Positions 14,218-23,530 of a stretch of DNA of 64,000 bases are shown piece by piece. The notes under the pieces are model-generated. The model saw only the letters and a program-made list of their open reading frames with translations. It searched no databases and was not told the origin of the DNA. The stretch's first letter is position 1; each line of letters begins with the position of its first letter. The position numbers were made by a program, and so were the translations under genes. The DNA comes from Micromonospora sp. C31. Its GTDB lineage: Bacteria > Actinomycetota > Actinomycetes > Mycobacteriales > Micromonosporaceae. The stretch lies in the NCBI RefSeq assembly GCF_018070575.1, contig NZ_JAGPXN010000020.1, positions 1-64,000 on the forward strand, in the 5' to 3' direction.

Positions 14218-15702
14218 ATGGCCACCGACCACGTCGACGTGCTCATCGTCGGGGCCGGCCTGTCCGGCGTCGGCGCCGCCTGTCACCTGCGCCGCCACTG
14301 CCCCGACAAGACGTACGCGGTGCTGGAGTCCCGCGACGCGATCGGCGGCACCTGGGACCTGTTCCGCTATCCCGGGGTCCGGTCGGACTCCGACATGTTC
14401 ACCCTCGGCTACTCCTTCGAGCCGTGGACCGACCCGAAGGCCATCGCCGACGGCGACTCCATCCGCGACTACGTCCGCCGCACCGCCGACGAGTACGGCG
14501 TCACCGGCCACATCCGCTTCCGCCACCGGGTGCTGCGGGCCGACTGGGACAGCGACAGCGCCCGCTGGACGGTGCACGCCCACCGCGACGACACCGGCGA
14601 GACGGTCATGCTGACCTGCTCCTTCCTGTTCACCTGCGCGGGCTACTACCGCTACGACGCCGGCTACACCCCGCGCTTCGCGGGCACCGACCGCTTCGCC
14701 GGGCGGATCGTGCACCCGCAGCACTGGCCGCAGGACCTCGACCACACCGGCAAACGGGTCGTGGTGATCGGCAGCGGTGCCACCGCCGTGACCCTGGTGC
14801 CGGCGTTGGCCGAGCGGGCCGCGCACGTCACCATGCTCCAGCGCTCACCCACGTACGTCCTGGCGCTGCCGTCGCGCGACGTGCTCGCCGACGCGCTGCG
14901 GCGCTGGCTGCCGGCGAGGGCCGCGTATCCGGTGGTGCGCTGGAAGAACGTCCTGCTCTCCACCGCCAACTTCCAGCTCAGCCGGCGCGCGCCCGCCCTG
15001 GTCCGCAGGCTGCTGCTGCGCGCCGCCCGGGGGCGGCTGCCGGCCGGCTACGACGTGGACCGGCACTTCTCGCCCCGCTACGACCCCTGGGACCAGCGGC
15101 TGTGCGTGGTGCCCGACGGCGACCTGTTCACGTCGCTGGCGCGGGGGAGCGCGTCGGTGGTCACGGACACCGTCGAGACGTTCACCGAGAAGGGCGTCCG
15201 GCTCGCCTCCGGCGAGGAGTTGGCCGCGGACGTCGTGGTCACCGCCACCGGGCTCAACCTGCTCGCCCTCGGCGGCATGAGGCTGACCGTGGACGGCGCG
15301 CAGGTGGACCTGCCCGGCACCGTCGCCTACAAGGGCATGATGCTCTCCGGGGTGCCGAACTTCGCGATGACCATCGGCTACACCAACGCCTCCTGGACGC
15401 TCAAGGCCGACCTGGTCGCCACCTACGTCTGCCGGCTGCTGCGCCACCTGGACCGCACCGGCCAGCAGGTCGTCACTCCGCTGCCACCTCCCGACGGCGA
15501 CCTGGAACCGATCATCGACCTGACGGCCGGCTACGTGCTGCGCAGCGTCGACGTCCTGCCCAAGCAGGGCGCCCGGGCGCCGTGGCGGCTGCACCAGAAC
15601 TATCCCCGCGACGTCCTGCTGATGCGGCACGGCCGACTCACCGACCCCGGCGTGCGGTTCTCCCGCGCCGGCACACCGCAAAGGAGGACCGTCCGTGCGT
15701 AG
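14218..15702 (+). CDS. ethA: Flavin-containing Baeyer-Villiger monooxygenase (EthA/MymA-like)
   Basis: This 494-residue FAD/NADPH monooxygenase inserts oxygen next to ketones to form esters, or oxidises sulfur. It has an N-terminal FAD-binding GxGxxG (VLIVGAGLSGVGAAC) and a second nucleotide motif for NADPH (VVVIGSGATAVTL near 180). Between them is the region AGYYRYDAGYTPRFAG-x-RFAGRIVHPQHWP, which resembles the BVMO fingerprint. Length matches EthA. RBS GGGAGACG precedes the ATG at 14218. It heads an operon with an SDR and an alpha/beta hydrolase. This order also recalls the mycobacterial mymA operon, so EthA versus MymA orthology is open. Confidence 0.9.
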   Translation: MATDHVDVLIVGAGLSGVGAACHLRRHCPDKTYAVLESRDAIGGTWDLFRYPGVRSDSDMFTLGYSFEPWTDPKAIADGDSIRDYVRRTADEYGVTGHIRFRHRVLRADWDSDSARWTVHAHRDDTGETVMLTCSFLFTCAGYYRYDAGYTPRFAGTDRFAGRIVHPQHWPQDLDHTGKRVVVIGSGATAVTLVPALAERAAHVTMLQRSPTYVLALPSRDVLADALRRWLPARAAYPVVRWKNVLLSTANFQLSRRAPALVRRLLLRAARGRLPAGYDVDRHFSPRYDPWDQRLCVVPDGDLFTSLARGSASVVTDTVETFTEKGVRLASGEELAADVVVTATGLNLLALGGMRLTVDGAQVDLPGTVAYKGMMLSGVPNFAMTIGYTNASWTLKADLVATYVCRLLRHLDRTGQQVVTPLPPPDGDLEPIIDLTAGYVLRSVDVLPKQGARAPWRLHQNYPRDVLLMRHGRLTDPGVRFSRAGTPQRRTVRA

Positions 15703-16642
15703 GTTCGTCTTCACCGGCGGCACGGCCGTGGTGACCGGCGCCGCCAGCGGGATCGGGGAGGCCCTCGCCCACTCGCTCGCCCGCCGGGGCAGCGACCTGG
15801 TGCTCGTCGACCGGGACGCCGGCCGGCTCGACGCCGTCGTCGCGGCGGTCCGCGCCGCGCACCCCGACCGCCAGCTCACCGCCTACGTGGTCGACCTGGC
15901 CGACGCCGCCGCCACCGCCCGGGTGGCCGAGGAGATCCGGCAGCGGCACCCGGCGGTACGGCTGCTGGTCAACAACGCCGGGGTGGCGCTGGGCGGGCGT
16001 TTCGACCAGGTGAGCCTGGACGAGTTCAGCTGGGTCGTCGACGTCAACTTCCGGGCCGTGGTGCAACTGACCCACGCGCTGCTGCCCACCCTGCGGGTCG
16101 AGCCGGGCGCGCACCTGGTCACCGTCTCCAGCCTCTTCGGGATCATCGCCCCGGCCGGGCAGACCGCCTACTCGGCCAGCAAGTTCGCCGTCCGCGGCTT
16201 CACCGAGGCGCTGCGCCAGGAGTTGGCCGGCGACGGGATCGGGGTGACCTGCGTGCATCCGGGTGGCATCCGCACCCGCATCGCGCAGAACGTCCGGGTG
16301 GGCGCCGGCGTGCCCGCCGAGGAGTTCGAGACCAGCCGCCGGCAGTTCGAGAAGCTGCTGACCATCGACCCCGCCAGGGCCGCCGAGGTGATCCTGCGCG
16401 GTGTGCACCGCCGTCGGGGCCGGGTGCTGATCGGCTGGTCGGCGAAGCTGCCCGACCTGCTGGCCCGGGTGGCGCCGGTGTCGTACCAGCGGGTCCTGGC
16501 CTTCGGGCTCGACCGGATCGCGGGCGGCGCCGTCCGGCGGGTCAGCACCGGTCCGCACCATCCGGCGCGGCGGCAGACCGACCCGGAGCGGCGGCAACCC
16601 GAGGCGGCCCCGGCGGCCGACCCGGCCGGGGAGCCGGCGTGA
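15695..16642 (+). CDS. Short-chain dehydrogenase/reductase
   Basis: This 315-residue SDR has the cofactor motif TGAASGIG near residue 15, NNAG near 95, and the catalytic Ser (VSSLFG), Tyr and Lys (YSASK). A proline- and glutamate-rich tail of about 35 residues extends beyond the normal fold. The GTG at 15695 overlaps the end of the monooxygenase gene by 8 bp. In a Baeyer-Villiger route an SDR can supply the ketone from an alcohol or oxidise the released alcohol; that role is inferred from context. Confidence 0.9.
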   Translation: MRRFVFTGGTAVVTGAASGIGEALAHSLARRGSDLVLVDRDAGRLDAVVAAVRAAHPDRQLTAYVVDLADAAATARVAEEIRQRHPAVRLLVNNAGVALGGRFDQVSLDEFSWVVDVNFRAVVQLTHALLPTLRVEPGAHLVTVSSLFGIIAPAGQTAYSASKFAVRGFTEALRQELAGDGIGVTCVHPGGIRTRIAQNVRVGAGVPAEEFETSRRQFEKLLTIDPARAAEVILRGVHRRRGRVLIGWSAKLPDLLARVAPVSYQRVLAFGLDRIAGGAVRRVSTGPHHPARRQTDPERRQPEAAPAADPAGEPA

Positions 16643-17571
16643 GCGCCCCGGCGGCACGCCGGCACGTCACGGTGGACGGCCGGCGGGTGTGCCACCGCGT
16701 CGACGGCGACGGGCCGCCGGTGCTGCTGCTGCACGGCATCGGCCGTACCCTGCGCGACTTCACCGAGCTGCACGAACTGCTCGCCGAGCGGTTCCGGGTG
16801 CACAGCGTCGACCTGCCCGGCCACGGCGGTTCACTGCCGATGACCCGTCCCTGCACCCTGCCGGCGCTGGGCGAGTTCGCTGCCCGTTACCTCGACACCG
16901 TCGGCGTCGAGAAGCCGGTGCACGTGGTCGGCAACTCGCTCGGCGGCGCGGTCGCCATGCGCCTCGCGGTGTCCGAGCCGGCCCGGGCGGCCAGCCTGAC
17001 GCTGGTCAACAGCGCCGGCTTCGGCCGGGAGGTGACCATCGCGCTGCGGCTGCTGGCGCTGCGTCCGCTGGGCCGGCTGCTGCTGCGGCCCACCCGGTGG
17101 GCCGCCCGCCGCGCCGAGCGGTCCCTCTTCCACGACCCGGCCTTCGCCACCGCCGAACGCGTCGCCCACGCCCTGGAGGTCGCCCGTCAGCCGTACGCGG
17201 CCCGGGTGATGGTGGAGACCGCGCGCAACCTCGGCACCTTCCGCGGTGTGAGCCCCCAGTGGCGGGAGGAGCTGCTGGCCGAGGTGGAACGCCTCGACGT
17301 GCCCACCCTGGTCGTCTGGGGCGACCGGGACCTGATCCTGCCGGCGACGCACCTCGACGCCGCCCGGTCCCGGCTGCCGACGGCGCGCACCCACCTGTTC
17401 GCCGACTGCGGCCACATGCCGCAGATCGAGTGCGCCGCGGAGTTCCACCGCCTGCTCGTCGACTTCTGGGCCGAGGCCGCCGCCGTCCCACCCGCCGACA
17501 CCGTCCCGCCCGCTGCCGTCCCGCCCGCTGACGCCGCCGGTGACCGGCCGGGGGTCGCCGGAACCGGCTGA
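16639..17571 (+). CDS. Alpha/beta hydrolase
   Basis: This 310-residue hydrolase has the oxyanion HGIGRT segment, the nucleophile elbow GNSLGG (Ser near 97), the acid Asp in WGDRDLILP, and the catalytic His in CGHMPQIE. The C-terminus is a short repetitive tail of VPPAD-like units. The GTG at 16639 overlaps the SDR stop. It probably hydrolyses the ester or lactone made by the monooxygenase, completing a ketone-to-acid-plus-alcohol route. Confidence 0.88.
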   Translation: MSAPAARRHVTVDGRRVCHRVDGDGPPVLLLHGIGRTLRDFTELHELLAERFRVHSVDLPGHGGSLPMTRPCTLPALGEFAARYLDTVGVEKPVHVVGNSLGGAVAMRLAVSEPARAASLTLVNSAGFGREVTIALRLLALRPLGRLLLRPTRWAARRAERSLFHDPAFATAERVAHALEVARQPYAARVMVETARNLGTFRGVSPQWREELLAEVERLDVPTLVVWGDRDLILPATHLDAARSRLPTARTHLFADCGHMPQIECAAEFHRLLVDFWAEAAAVPPADTVPPAAVPPADAAGDRPGVAGTG

Positions 17572-17687
17572 GCGGGCCGGCGTCCGCGACGATCGGGGGT
17601 AGTTTCGCCCGAGGAACGTGATCAGGGTGCCGGGTCAGCGCACCGACGGACGACGGCGCGACGCGTCGGCGTGGAGCAGGAGGAACC

Positions 17688-18773
17688 GTGAGCCAGGAGG
17701 TCAGGGGAGTCATCTCCCGCGGCAAGGGCGCGCCGGTCGAGGTGACCACGATCGTGCTGCCCGATCCGGGGCCGGGCGAGGCGATCGTGCGGATCCAGTC
17801 CTGCGGGGTCTGCCACACCGACCTGCACTACCGGGAGGGCGGCATCAACGACGAGTACCCGTTCCTGCTCGGCCACGAGGCCGCCGGCGTCGTCGAGCAG
17901 GTCGGGCAGGGCGTCGACGGCGTCGCGCCGGGCGACTTCGTCGTGCTCAACTGGCGGGCCGTCTGCGGGGAGTGCCGGGCCTGCCGCCGGGGCCGCCCGT
18001 GGTATTGCTTCGCCACCCACAACGCGGCGCAGAAGATGACCCTCACCGACGGCACCGAGCTCACCCCGGCGCTGGGCATCGGCGCCTTCGCGGAGAAGAC
18101 CCTGGTCCACGCGGGGCAGTGCACGAAGGTCGACCCGGCGGCCCGGCCCGCTGCCGTCGGGCTGCTCGGCTGCGGCGTGATGGCCGGTCTCGGGGCCGCC
18201 ATGAACACCGGCGGCGTCACCCGGGGCGACTCGGTGGCCGTGATTGGCTGCGGCGGCGTCGGGGACGCGGCGGTCGCCGGCGCGGCGCTGGCCGGCGCGA
18301 CGACGATCGTCGCGGTCGACACCGACCCCCGCAAGCTCGACTGGGCCCGCAGGTTCGGCGCCACCCACACGGTCGACGCCCGCTCCGACGACCCGGTCGA
18401 GGCGATCCGCGCCGCCACCGGTGGCTTCGGCGCCGACGTGGTGATCGACGCGGTCGGGCGCCCCGAGACCTGGAAGCAGGCCTTCTACGCCCGCGACCTG
18501 GCGGGCACCGTCGTGCTGGTCGGCGTACCGACCCCGGAGATGACCGTCGACCTGCCGCTGCTCGACGTCTTCGGTCGTGGCGGCGCGCTGAAGTCCAGCT
18601 GGTACGGCGACTGCCTGCCCAGCCGCGACTTCCCCCTGCTCACCGAGCTCTACCTGCAGGGCCGGCTCGACCTGGACGCCTTCGTCACCGAGGAGATCGC
18701 CCTGGACCAGGTCGAGGAGGCGTTCGCCCGGATGCACCGGGGCGACGTGCTGCGCTCGGTGGTGGTGCTCTGA
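17688..18773 (+). CDS. mscR: S-(hydroxymethyl)mycothiol dehydrogenase
   Basis: This 361-residue zinc alcohol dehydrogenase belongs to the mycothiol-dependent formaldehyde dehydrogenase group, which oxidises the formaldehyde-mycothiol adduct and can also reduce S-nitrosomycothiol. Visible features: catalytic zinc ligands in SCGVCHTDLHY and LGHEAAG, structural-zinc cysteines in CGECRACRRGRPWYC, and the NAD motif GCGGVGDAA. Length fits exactly. AGGAGGAA precedes the GTG at 17688. It overlaps the MBL hydrolase gene by one base (TGATG). The downstream pairing is the same as Rv2259-Rv2260 in M. tuberculosis. Confidence 0.93.
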   Translation: MSQEVRGVISRGKGAPVEVTTIVLPDPGPGEAIVRIQSCGVCHTDLHYREGGINDEYPFLLGHEAAGVVEQVGQGVDGVAPGDFVVLNWRAVCGECRACRRGRPWYCFATHNAAQKMTLTDGTELTPALGIGAFAEKTLVHAGQCTKVDPAARPAAVGLLGCGVMAGLGAAMNTGGVTRGDSVAVIGCGGVGDAAVAGAALAGATTIVAVDTDPRKLDWARRFGATHTVDARSDDPVEAIRAATGGFGADVVIDAVGRPETWKQAFYARDLAGTVVLVGVPTPEMTVDLPLLDVFGRGGALKSSWYGDCLPSRDFPLLTELYLQGRLDLDAFVTEEIALDQVEEAFARMHRGDVLRSVVVL

Positions 18774-19402
18774 TGGCGGCGCGCGTCGACCACGCCGTCA
18801 CCTCCGGCACGTTCTCCCTCGACGGTCAGACCTTCGAGGTGGACAACAACGTCTGGGTGCTCGGCGACGACGCCGAGTGCGTCGTCGTCGACGCCCCGCA
18901 CGACGTCGCCGCGATCATGGCCGCTGTCGGCGACCGACGGGTGCGGGCGATCCTCGCCACCCACGCGCACGACGACCACGTCCGGGTGGCCCCGGCGCTG
19001 GCCCGGGCCACCGGTGCGCCCGTGCTGCTGCACCCGGCCGACCGGGTGTTGTGGGACATGGTGCACCCCGACGAGGCGCCGGGCGGGGACCTGCGCGACG
19101 GGCAGGTCGTCGAGGTGGCGGGGACCGCGCTGAGCGTGCTGCACACGCCCGGTCACAGCCCCGGCGCGTGCAGCTTCCACGTGCCGCAGCTCGGCGTCGT
19201 CTTCACCGGCGACACGCTCTTCGCCGGCGGGCCGGGGGCGACGGGGCGCTCGTACAGCGACTTCGGCACGATCGTCGCCTCGATCCGGGACCGGCTGCTC
19301 GCCCTACCGCCGGAGACGGTCGTGCACACCGGGCACGGGCAGAGCACCACCGTCGCGGCGGAGGCACCCCACCTCGACGAGTGGCTGGCCCGCGGCCACT
19401 GA
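18773..19402 (+). CDS. MBL-fold metallohydrolase, probable S-formylmycothiol hydrolase
   Basis: This 209-residue glyoxalase II-like protein has the two-metal site THAHDDH, the ligands in HTPGHSPG and FTGDTLF, and a C-terminal HTGHG. It directly follows the mycothiol formaldehyde dehydrogenase with overlapping stop and start codons. Hydrolysis of S-formylmycothiol to formate and mycothiol is the expected second step; this is inferred from context. The formate produced could feed the formate dehydrogenase encoded at 31-36 kb. Confidence 0.85.
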   Translation: MAARVDHAVTSGTFSLDGQTFEVDNNVWVLGDDAECVVVDAPHDVAAIMAAVGDRRVRAILATHAHDDHVRVAPALARATGAPVLLHPADRVLWDMVHPDEAPGGDLRDGQVVEVAGTALSVLHTPGHSPGACSFHVPQLGVVFTGDTLFAGGPGATGRSYSDFGTIVASIRDRLLALPPETVVHTGHGQSTTVAAEAPHLDEWLARGH

Positions 19403-19482
19403 GCGAACCGGTCGTCGGGTGGTCCCGGACAGCCACGTGCACAGGTCCGGGGCCGCTCAGCGGCCTTCCTCCCGGGCCCGGG

Positions 19483-20526
19483 TCACGCCGGGCACCGCAC
19501 GTACATCCGGACGGTCGTGCCGGCGGCCGTGGTGTGCACGCGGACCAGGTCGCACAGCGCCTGCACGATCACCAGTCCCCGGCCACCGGTGCCGTGCGCG
19601 GCCGGGGTCAGCCGCCCGGCCAGTGGGTCGGCCAGCCAACCGTCGTCGTGGATCTCGCAGACCAGGTGCTCGACGGTCCGCCACACCCGCAACACGCCTG
19701 CGCCGCCGCCGTGCGCGACGCTGTTCGTCGCCAGCTCGGTCACCGCGATCTGCAGGTCGGCCAGCTGGTCCGCGTCCAGCCCCACGGCCGCGCCGTGGCC
19801 GGCGACGAACCGGCGCACGGCGGGGAGCGTGTCGAGCTGGTACGCCAGCGCCGACACCGGCTCCGCCGGGCTGGACAGGGGCTCGTTGTAGCGAGCCACC
19901 ACCTCCGCCGGGGCGTACCGCGCGCTCGGCCGTCGCCCGGCGTCGTCGACGAGGACGGGGTGCGTGGCGTACGCGTCGGCCAGCACGTCGGCGTCGAGCG
20001 CCACGGTGTCGTACGGGCAGAGGATGGTCGCGTCGCGGTCGGCGAACGCCAGGTTGATCAGCGCCTCGTGCTGGGCGCACGCCGGATACTCGGTGTCGCT
20101 GCGCCCGGCCCAGATCGGCTCGCCGATGATCCGTACCCGCCGGCCGGCGTGCTGATCCATGAACGCCTGCAGCACCCACGGGATGATCCGGCCCGGGTTC
20201 CGGCCGGCCTGCGTCATGTCCGCCCACTGCACGGCGTCGGCCGGGCCGACCGCGGCGCGGACCCGCCGCAGGTTGGCGACCGGCATCGCGACCAGCACCG
20301 GCTCCCCGGCGGCGAGCCCGTCGGTGATGAACGGCACCGTGCCGGCTAGCAGCGTGTCGGGGTCGCGGTAGAAGAACCCCTCGTGCACGAAGGCACCCAC
20401 CGCCTCCGCGTGCCGCGTCCCGGTCATGCCGGCCACCGGAGGTGGCCCTGACGGTGCGCCAGCGTGAGCTGGGCGGTCGGCGTGGCCCCCCAGGGTCACC
20501 TGCTCGACCACGGCACCACCAGTCAT
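19483..20526 (-). CDS. MEDS-domain protein with anti-sigma-type HATPase domain
   Basis: This 347-residue signalling protein combines an N-terminal MEDS sensory domain (DcmR type; VHEGFFYRDPDTLLAGTVPFI and the CPYD motif near 195) with a C-terminal HATPase domain of the RsbW kind. The ATP site shows the N box TELATNSVAHGG, the G1 box DDGW and the G2 box GRGLVIVQ. There is no histidine phosphoacceptor domain, so it is more like an anti-sigma kinase than a sensor kinase. GGAGG precedes the ATG at 20526; ATG 20427 is a less likely alternative. A stress or light/redox cue is typical for this architecture. Confidence 0.88.
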   Translation of the reverse strand: MTGGAVVEQVTLGGHADRPAHAGAPSGPPPVAGMTGTRHAEAVGAFVHEGFFYRDPDTLLAGTVPFITDGLAAGEPVLVAMPVANLRRVRAAVGPADAVQWADMTQAGRNPGRIIPWVLQAFMDQHAGRRVRIIGEPIWAGRSDTEYPACAQHEALINLAFADRDATILCPYDTVALDADVLADAYATHPVLVDDAGRRPSARYAPAEVVARYNEPLSSPAEPVSALAYQLDTLPAVRRFVAGHGAAVGLDADQLADLQIAVTELATNSVAHGGGAGVLRVWRTVEHLVCEIHDDGWLADPLAGRLTPAAHGTGGRGLVIVQALCDLVRVHTTAAGTTVRMYVRCPA

Positions 20527-20676
20527 TCGTCGCCTCCACTTGGCGTCCCCCACTGTAATCGCCGGTCGTGGTGCCGGCTCACCGGGTGAAACGTCGGCGC
20601 CGCCACCGTCGCCGATCCGGCCTGGCGGACGGAGTCGAAAAGGGGGTGCGTCCCGGCCCTCGCGTGCGGGAGATTC

Positions 20677-21810
20677 GTGGCCGTGCGACCCATCACCGAA
20701 CCGGCTGCCGCGCAGGCGGCACCGGCGCTCACCCCCGCCCAACGCGCCGCCCTGACGCACGTCAGCGCGGTGGCGCTGCGTGACCGTCCCGCCGCCCTGG
20801 CCGCCATCGCCCGGGCGCTCGCCGGCTCCGGCGTCACCCACGGTCCGGAGCTGTTGATCGCCGCGGTCGGCCGGTACGGACGACTCACCCTCAACTTCCA
20901 TCCCGACCGGCTGCTCGCCGACGGGCGTACGGTCGCCGAGGCCCTCGCCGCCGAGGGCGTCTACCGCAGCCAGTTCGAGACCGGCATCTCCAACGGCGGC
21001 CTGACCGCCTTCCCCGGCGGTGACCGGGACCGCTGGGAGGAGTCGCTCTTCGGCGGCGCCTACCAGGCACCCGGCGTACGCCCCGCCGACCGGCCGAAGT
21101 ACGGCGGCCTGAACCTGCTCGACCATCCCGACGGCGCGTGCCCCCGGTTCGGCTCCTGCCATCTGCGGCTGCGTCCGCAGGTGCTCGCGCGTGCCACGTT
21201 CTGCTTCGGCGACAGCCACCTCGGGCCTCGGGACCTGGGCACCGTCGACGTCTTCGAGCCGGTGCTGGCGGCCCTGCTGGCCGCGACCGACGACACCGGG
21301 ATCAGCCTCGGCGTGCCGGGCGACGTGGTGAGCCTGGCCCAGGCCCTGCTGCGCCGCCGGGAGGACGCCGTGTGGGCCCCCGGCGCGGCGGGGCGCGCGC
21401 TCGACGACTACATCGAGGCCCAGATCCACGGCGAGCTGAGCCTCGCCCGCGACGTGGAGGCGATGGTCGTCGACCCGTCCTTCCGCGGCACCGGGGCCGG
21501 GGAGATCCTCGCCGCGCTCGCCCGACGGCACGGCTTCGCCCTGTGCTGGCACGCCGGGTTCGCGCTTCCCGTCGACCGGATCGACGCCGACTTCCGGGGC
21601 CCGGCCATCCCGCCCCTGGCCGCCCGGGTGCATGCCGAGTTCGCCCGGCCGGGCGAACTGGTCGACGCCGCCCTGATCGGCCGCGCGGCGGCCTCGGTGG
21701 TCACGGAGCCGTCCCGCTGGGCCGATCGTGGGCCGACGCACGTGACCCTCCAGCACCTCAAGCAGCTCTGGCACGTGCTGGTCCGCTTCGGCGCCCCGCG
21801 CGACGCCTAG
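20677..21810 (+). CDS. DUF3626 domain protein
   Basis: This 377-residue protein matches the DUF3626 family: LTLNFHPDRLL near residue 75, FETGISNGGLTAFPGG, and GPKYGGL-like KYGGLNLL with RFGSCHLRL. The C-terminal half contains VDPSFRGT and a Trp/His segment (FALCWHAGF). From family knowledge the biochemical function is unknown. The conserved His, Asp and Arg positions resemble ADP-ribosyltransferase-like enzymes, but I cannot establish this here. The start is GTG at 20677. It stands alone, divergent from the MEDS gene. Confidence 0.8.
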   Translation: MAVRPITEPAAAQAAPALTPAQRAALTHVSAVALRDRPAALAAIARALAGSGVTHGPELLIAAVGRYGRLTLNFHPDRLLADGRTVAEALAAEGVYRSQFETGISNGGLTAFPGGDRDRWEESLFGGAYQAPGVRPADRPKYGGLNLLDHPDGACPRFGSCHLRLRPQVLARATFCFGDSHLGPRDLGTVDVFEPVLAALLAATDDTGISLGVPGDVVSLAQALLRRREDAVWAPGAAGRALDDYIEAQIHGELSLARDVEAMVVDPSFRGTGAGEILAALARRHGFALCWHAGFALPVDRIDADFRGPAIPPLAARVHAEFARPGELVDAALIGRAAASVVTEPSRWADRGPTHVTLQHLKQLWHVLVRFGAPRDA

Positions 21811-22066
21811 GAACGAACGCCCCCGCGCCCGCCGTGCTGCCGCGCGGACCGCGGCTCGTCGGGACGCGGCGTTGCTGCTCCTGCGTCCGATCCGCGTGGT
21901 GACCTCGGTCGCAGCCGACCGCAGCGGGCGCATATCCGGAATGACCGACAGGCCCGGCTGGTTGTGTCCCCCGTATCGCCGGAGCCGAAACCCGTCCGGC
22001 ACGGAAGTTCCCCCTCCAGGAGTGCTCATCCAGGGAGCGCTTCGCCTGACCGAAAGGGCAACCATC

Positions 22067-22774
22067 GTGAGGTACGACTTCACTCGATGGCTCCCGGCCA
22101 TCGCGAAGGACTCGACGGACTCGAACCGCAAGATCGCTCTGTCCGTGCTGGGTGTCGCCGCCCTCGGTGGTCTCGCGTTCGGGCCGACGGCCGTGGCCGC
22201 GCCGGTCACGTCCGCGCCCCACGAGGGTGCCGTGGCGGCGATCGAGCAGGCCACCGGCAAGAGCCGGCCGGGCGCGGCCGAGGAGTCGGCACTGACCACG
22301 GGCGGTACGACCACCAAGCCCTCCGCCGACAAGCCCAGCCGCGAGAAGCTCATCCCGCACGGCGTGCAGGGCGCCCAGTCGCGCATCCCGCTCGACGACG
22401 CGCAGCTCGCCAACGCCAGGGCCATCATCGAGGAGGCCAAGGAGAGCGGTGTGGGTGAGCGGGGCGCCGTCATCGGCGTCGCCACGTCGCTTCAGGAGTC
22501 GAAGCTCTACAACCTCGGCCACCTGGGCGTGTACAACGACCACGACTCGCAGGGCCTGTTCCAGCAGCGCCCGTCGTCGGGTTGGGGCTCGCCCGAGCAG
22601 ATCACCGACCCCGAGTACGCCTCGGAGGCGTTCTACCGGGCGCTCAAGAACGTGGGCGGCTGGCAGGACCTGCCGCTGACCTCCGCCGCGCAGACCGTGC
22701 AGGTCTCGGCCTACCCCTTCGCGTACGCGCAGTGGGAGGAGCAGGCGGCGGACATCGTGGCCCAGCTCTGGTGA
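22067..22774 (+). CDS. Secreted lysozyme-like (transglycosylase-type) protein, paralogue A
   Basis: This 235-residue protein has an N-terminal charged stretch and a signal segment (IALSVLGVAALGGLAFGPTAVAA), a Ser/Thr/Lys-rich linker, and a C-terminal domain of about 130 residues. That domain has GVATSLQESKLYNLGHLG and DHDSQGLFQQRPSSGWG; the Glu in LQES is the likely catalytic acid of a lysozyme-like fold. It probably acts on or binds peptidoglycan outside the cell. It is the most divergent of three paralogues in this window (the others at 23531 and 30343) and sits directly upstream of paralogue B. GTG 22067 has AAAGGG upstream. Confidence 0.8.
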   Translation: MRYDFTRWLPAIAKDSTDSNRKIALSVLGVAALGGLAFGPTAVAAPVTSAPHEGAVAAIEQATGKSRPGAAEESALTTGGTTTKPSADKPSREKLIPHGVQGAQSRIPLDDAQLANARAIIEEAKESGVGERGAVIGVATSLQESKLYNLGHLGVYNDHDSQGLFQQRPSSGWGSPEQITDPEYASEAFYRALKNVGGWQDLPLTSAAQTVQVSAYPFAYAQWEEQAADIVAQLW

Positions 22775-22786
22775 CGAGCGCGTGAC

Positions 22787-22819
22787 ACCGGCCGGTCCCC
22801 GCCTCGGGGGCCGGCCGGT
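22787..22819 (+). terminator. Terminator after paralogue A
   Basis: A 14-bp stem (ACCGGCCGGTCCCC with its near-complement, one G-T pair) and a 5-nt loop begins 12 bp after the stop codon. No T tract follows, which is normal in this GC context. Confidence 0.7.
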
Positions 22820-23530
22820 CGCGTCCATGCCGACGACGCCCCGCATCCGGACCCCGCCGCCCGTTTGCACCACACCCGCGAGGCGACCGCCGCCCGGCCG
22901 CAGCCGGCGCAGCGTCTCGTCGTGGCAACCAGCGCGAGTCCTGTCGAGCTGCCCCGTCCACGAGACCGCCTTCCAGTCCGGGCCCACGACGCCGGCGGGG
23001 GGACCCACCGGTGGAAAGTGCCCTTCCAGGGAAGCTACCAAGATGTCGGTCGGTCGCGATCACGGTCGTCTGCGTCGCGTGTCCGGGTGTGGCGTAGGCG
23101 TGCGGGGGAGTGCGGCTGGCTGTGCGGGGGGTCCGGAGGTGGGGGGATGTTCGGTTTTGGGGTGTGGTCGGGGGCATCGCGGGGGCGGAATCGTGGCGGG
23201 GACGGGGTCGTTACATGATGCGTACGACCGAGCAGGGCGCGCCGCCGCGCCGGGCCCTGGGCCGCTGGGGAATGGTGGTGGGCCGGTCGTGGTTACACAT
23301 GGTCACGGTTGACGTGAGGGTGTCCTCCCGCCTCGCGGTACAGCCCCCGGTCCTTGCGGCCTGCGCGGCCTGGTGACCGGCCGGTACTGATCTTTCCTCT
23401 GGTTGCTTTCGTGGTTGCCGGAGATGGCAGCAGTTTCCGCTGAGTTGATGGGCGCCGGACGGTGCTTGCATCCGCGTGCAGCCGATCCCCCTCGGTGTGT
23501 GGGTGCCGACCCCCGAATGGAGCATTTCTG
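22820..23530 (+). promoter_or_regulatory. Long non-coding region and leader of paralogue B
   Basis: I see no supported gene in these 711 bp. The right-hand 390 bp resemble the region upstream of paralogue C at 29969-30342. Shared elements are an inverted repeat GGTCGT...ACGACC (23206-23229), a GGCCGGTC block followed by GTGGTTACACATGGTC (23281-23304), and the last 85 bp before the ATG, which contain short hairpins such as TTGCA...TGCA. The conservation suggests a regulated promoter and a structured 5' leader. It does not match any riboswitch consensus I know, including the c-di-AMP one. Confidence 0.55.

Noticed and set aside
22820..23530. c-di-AMP (ydaO) riboswitch upstream of the lysozyme-like gene
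   Set aside because: The typical GGGGAACC and GGGUGAA blocks were looked for and are not present.
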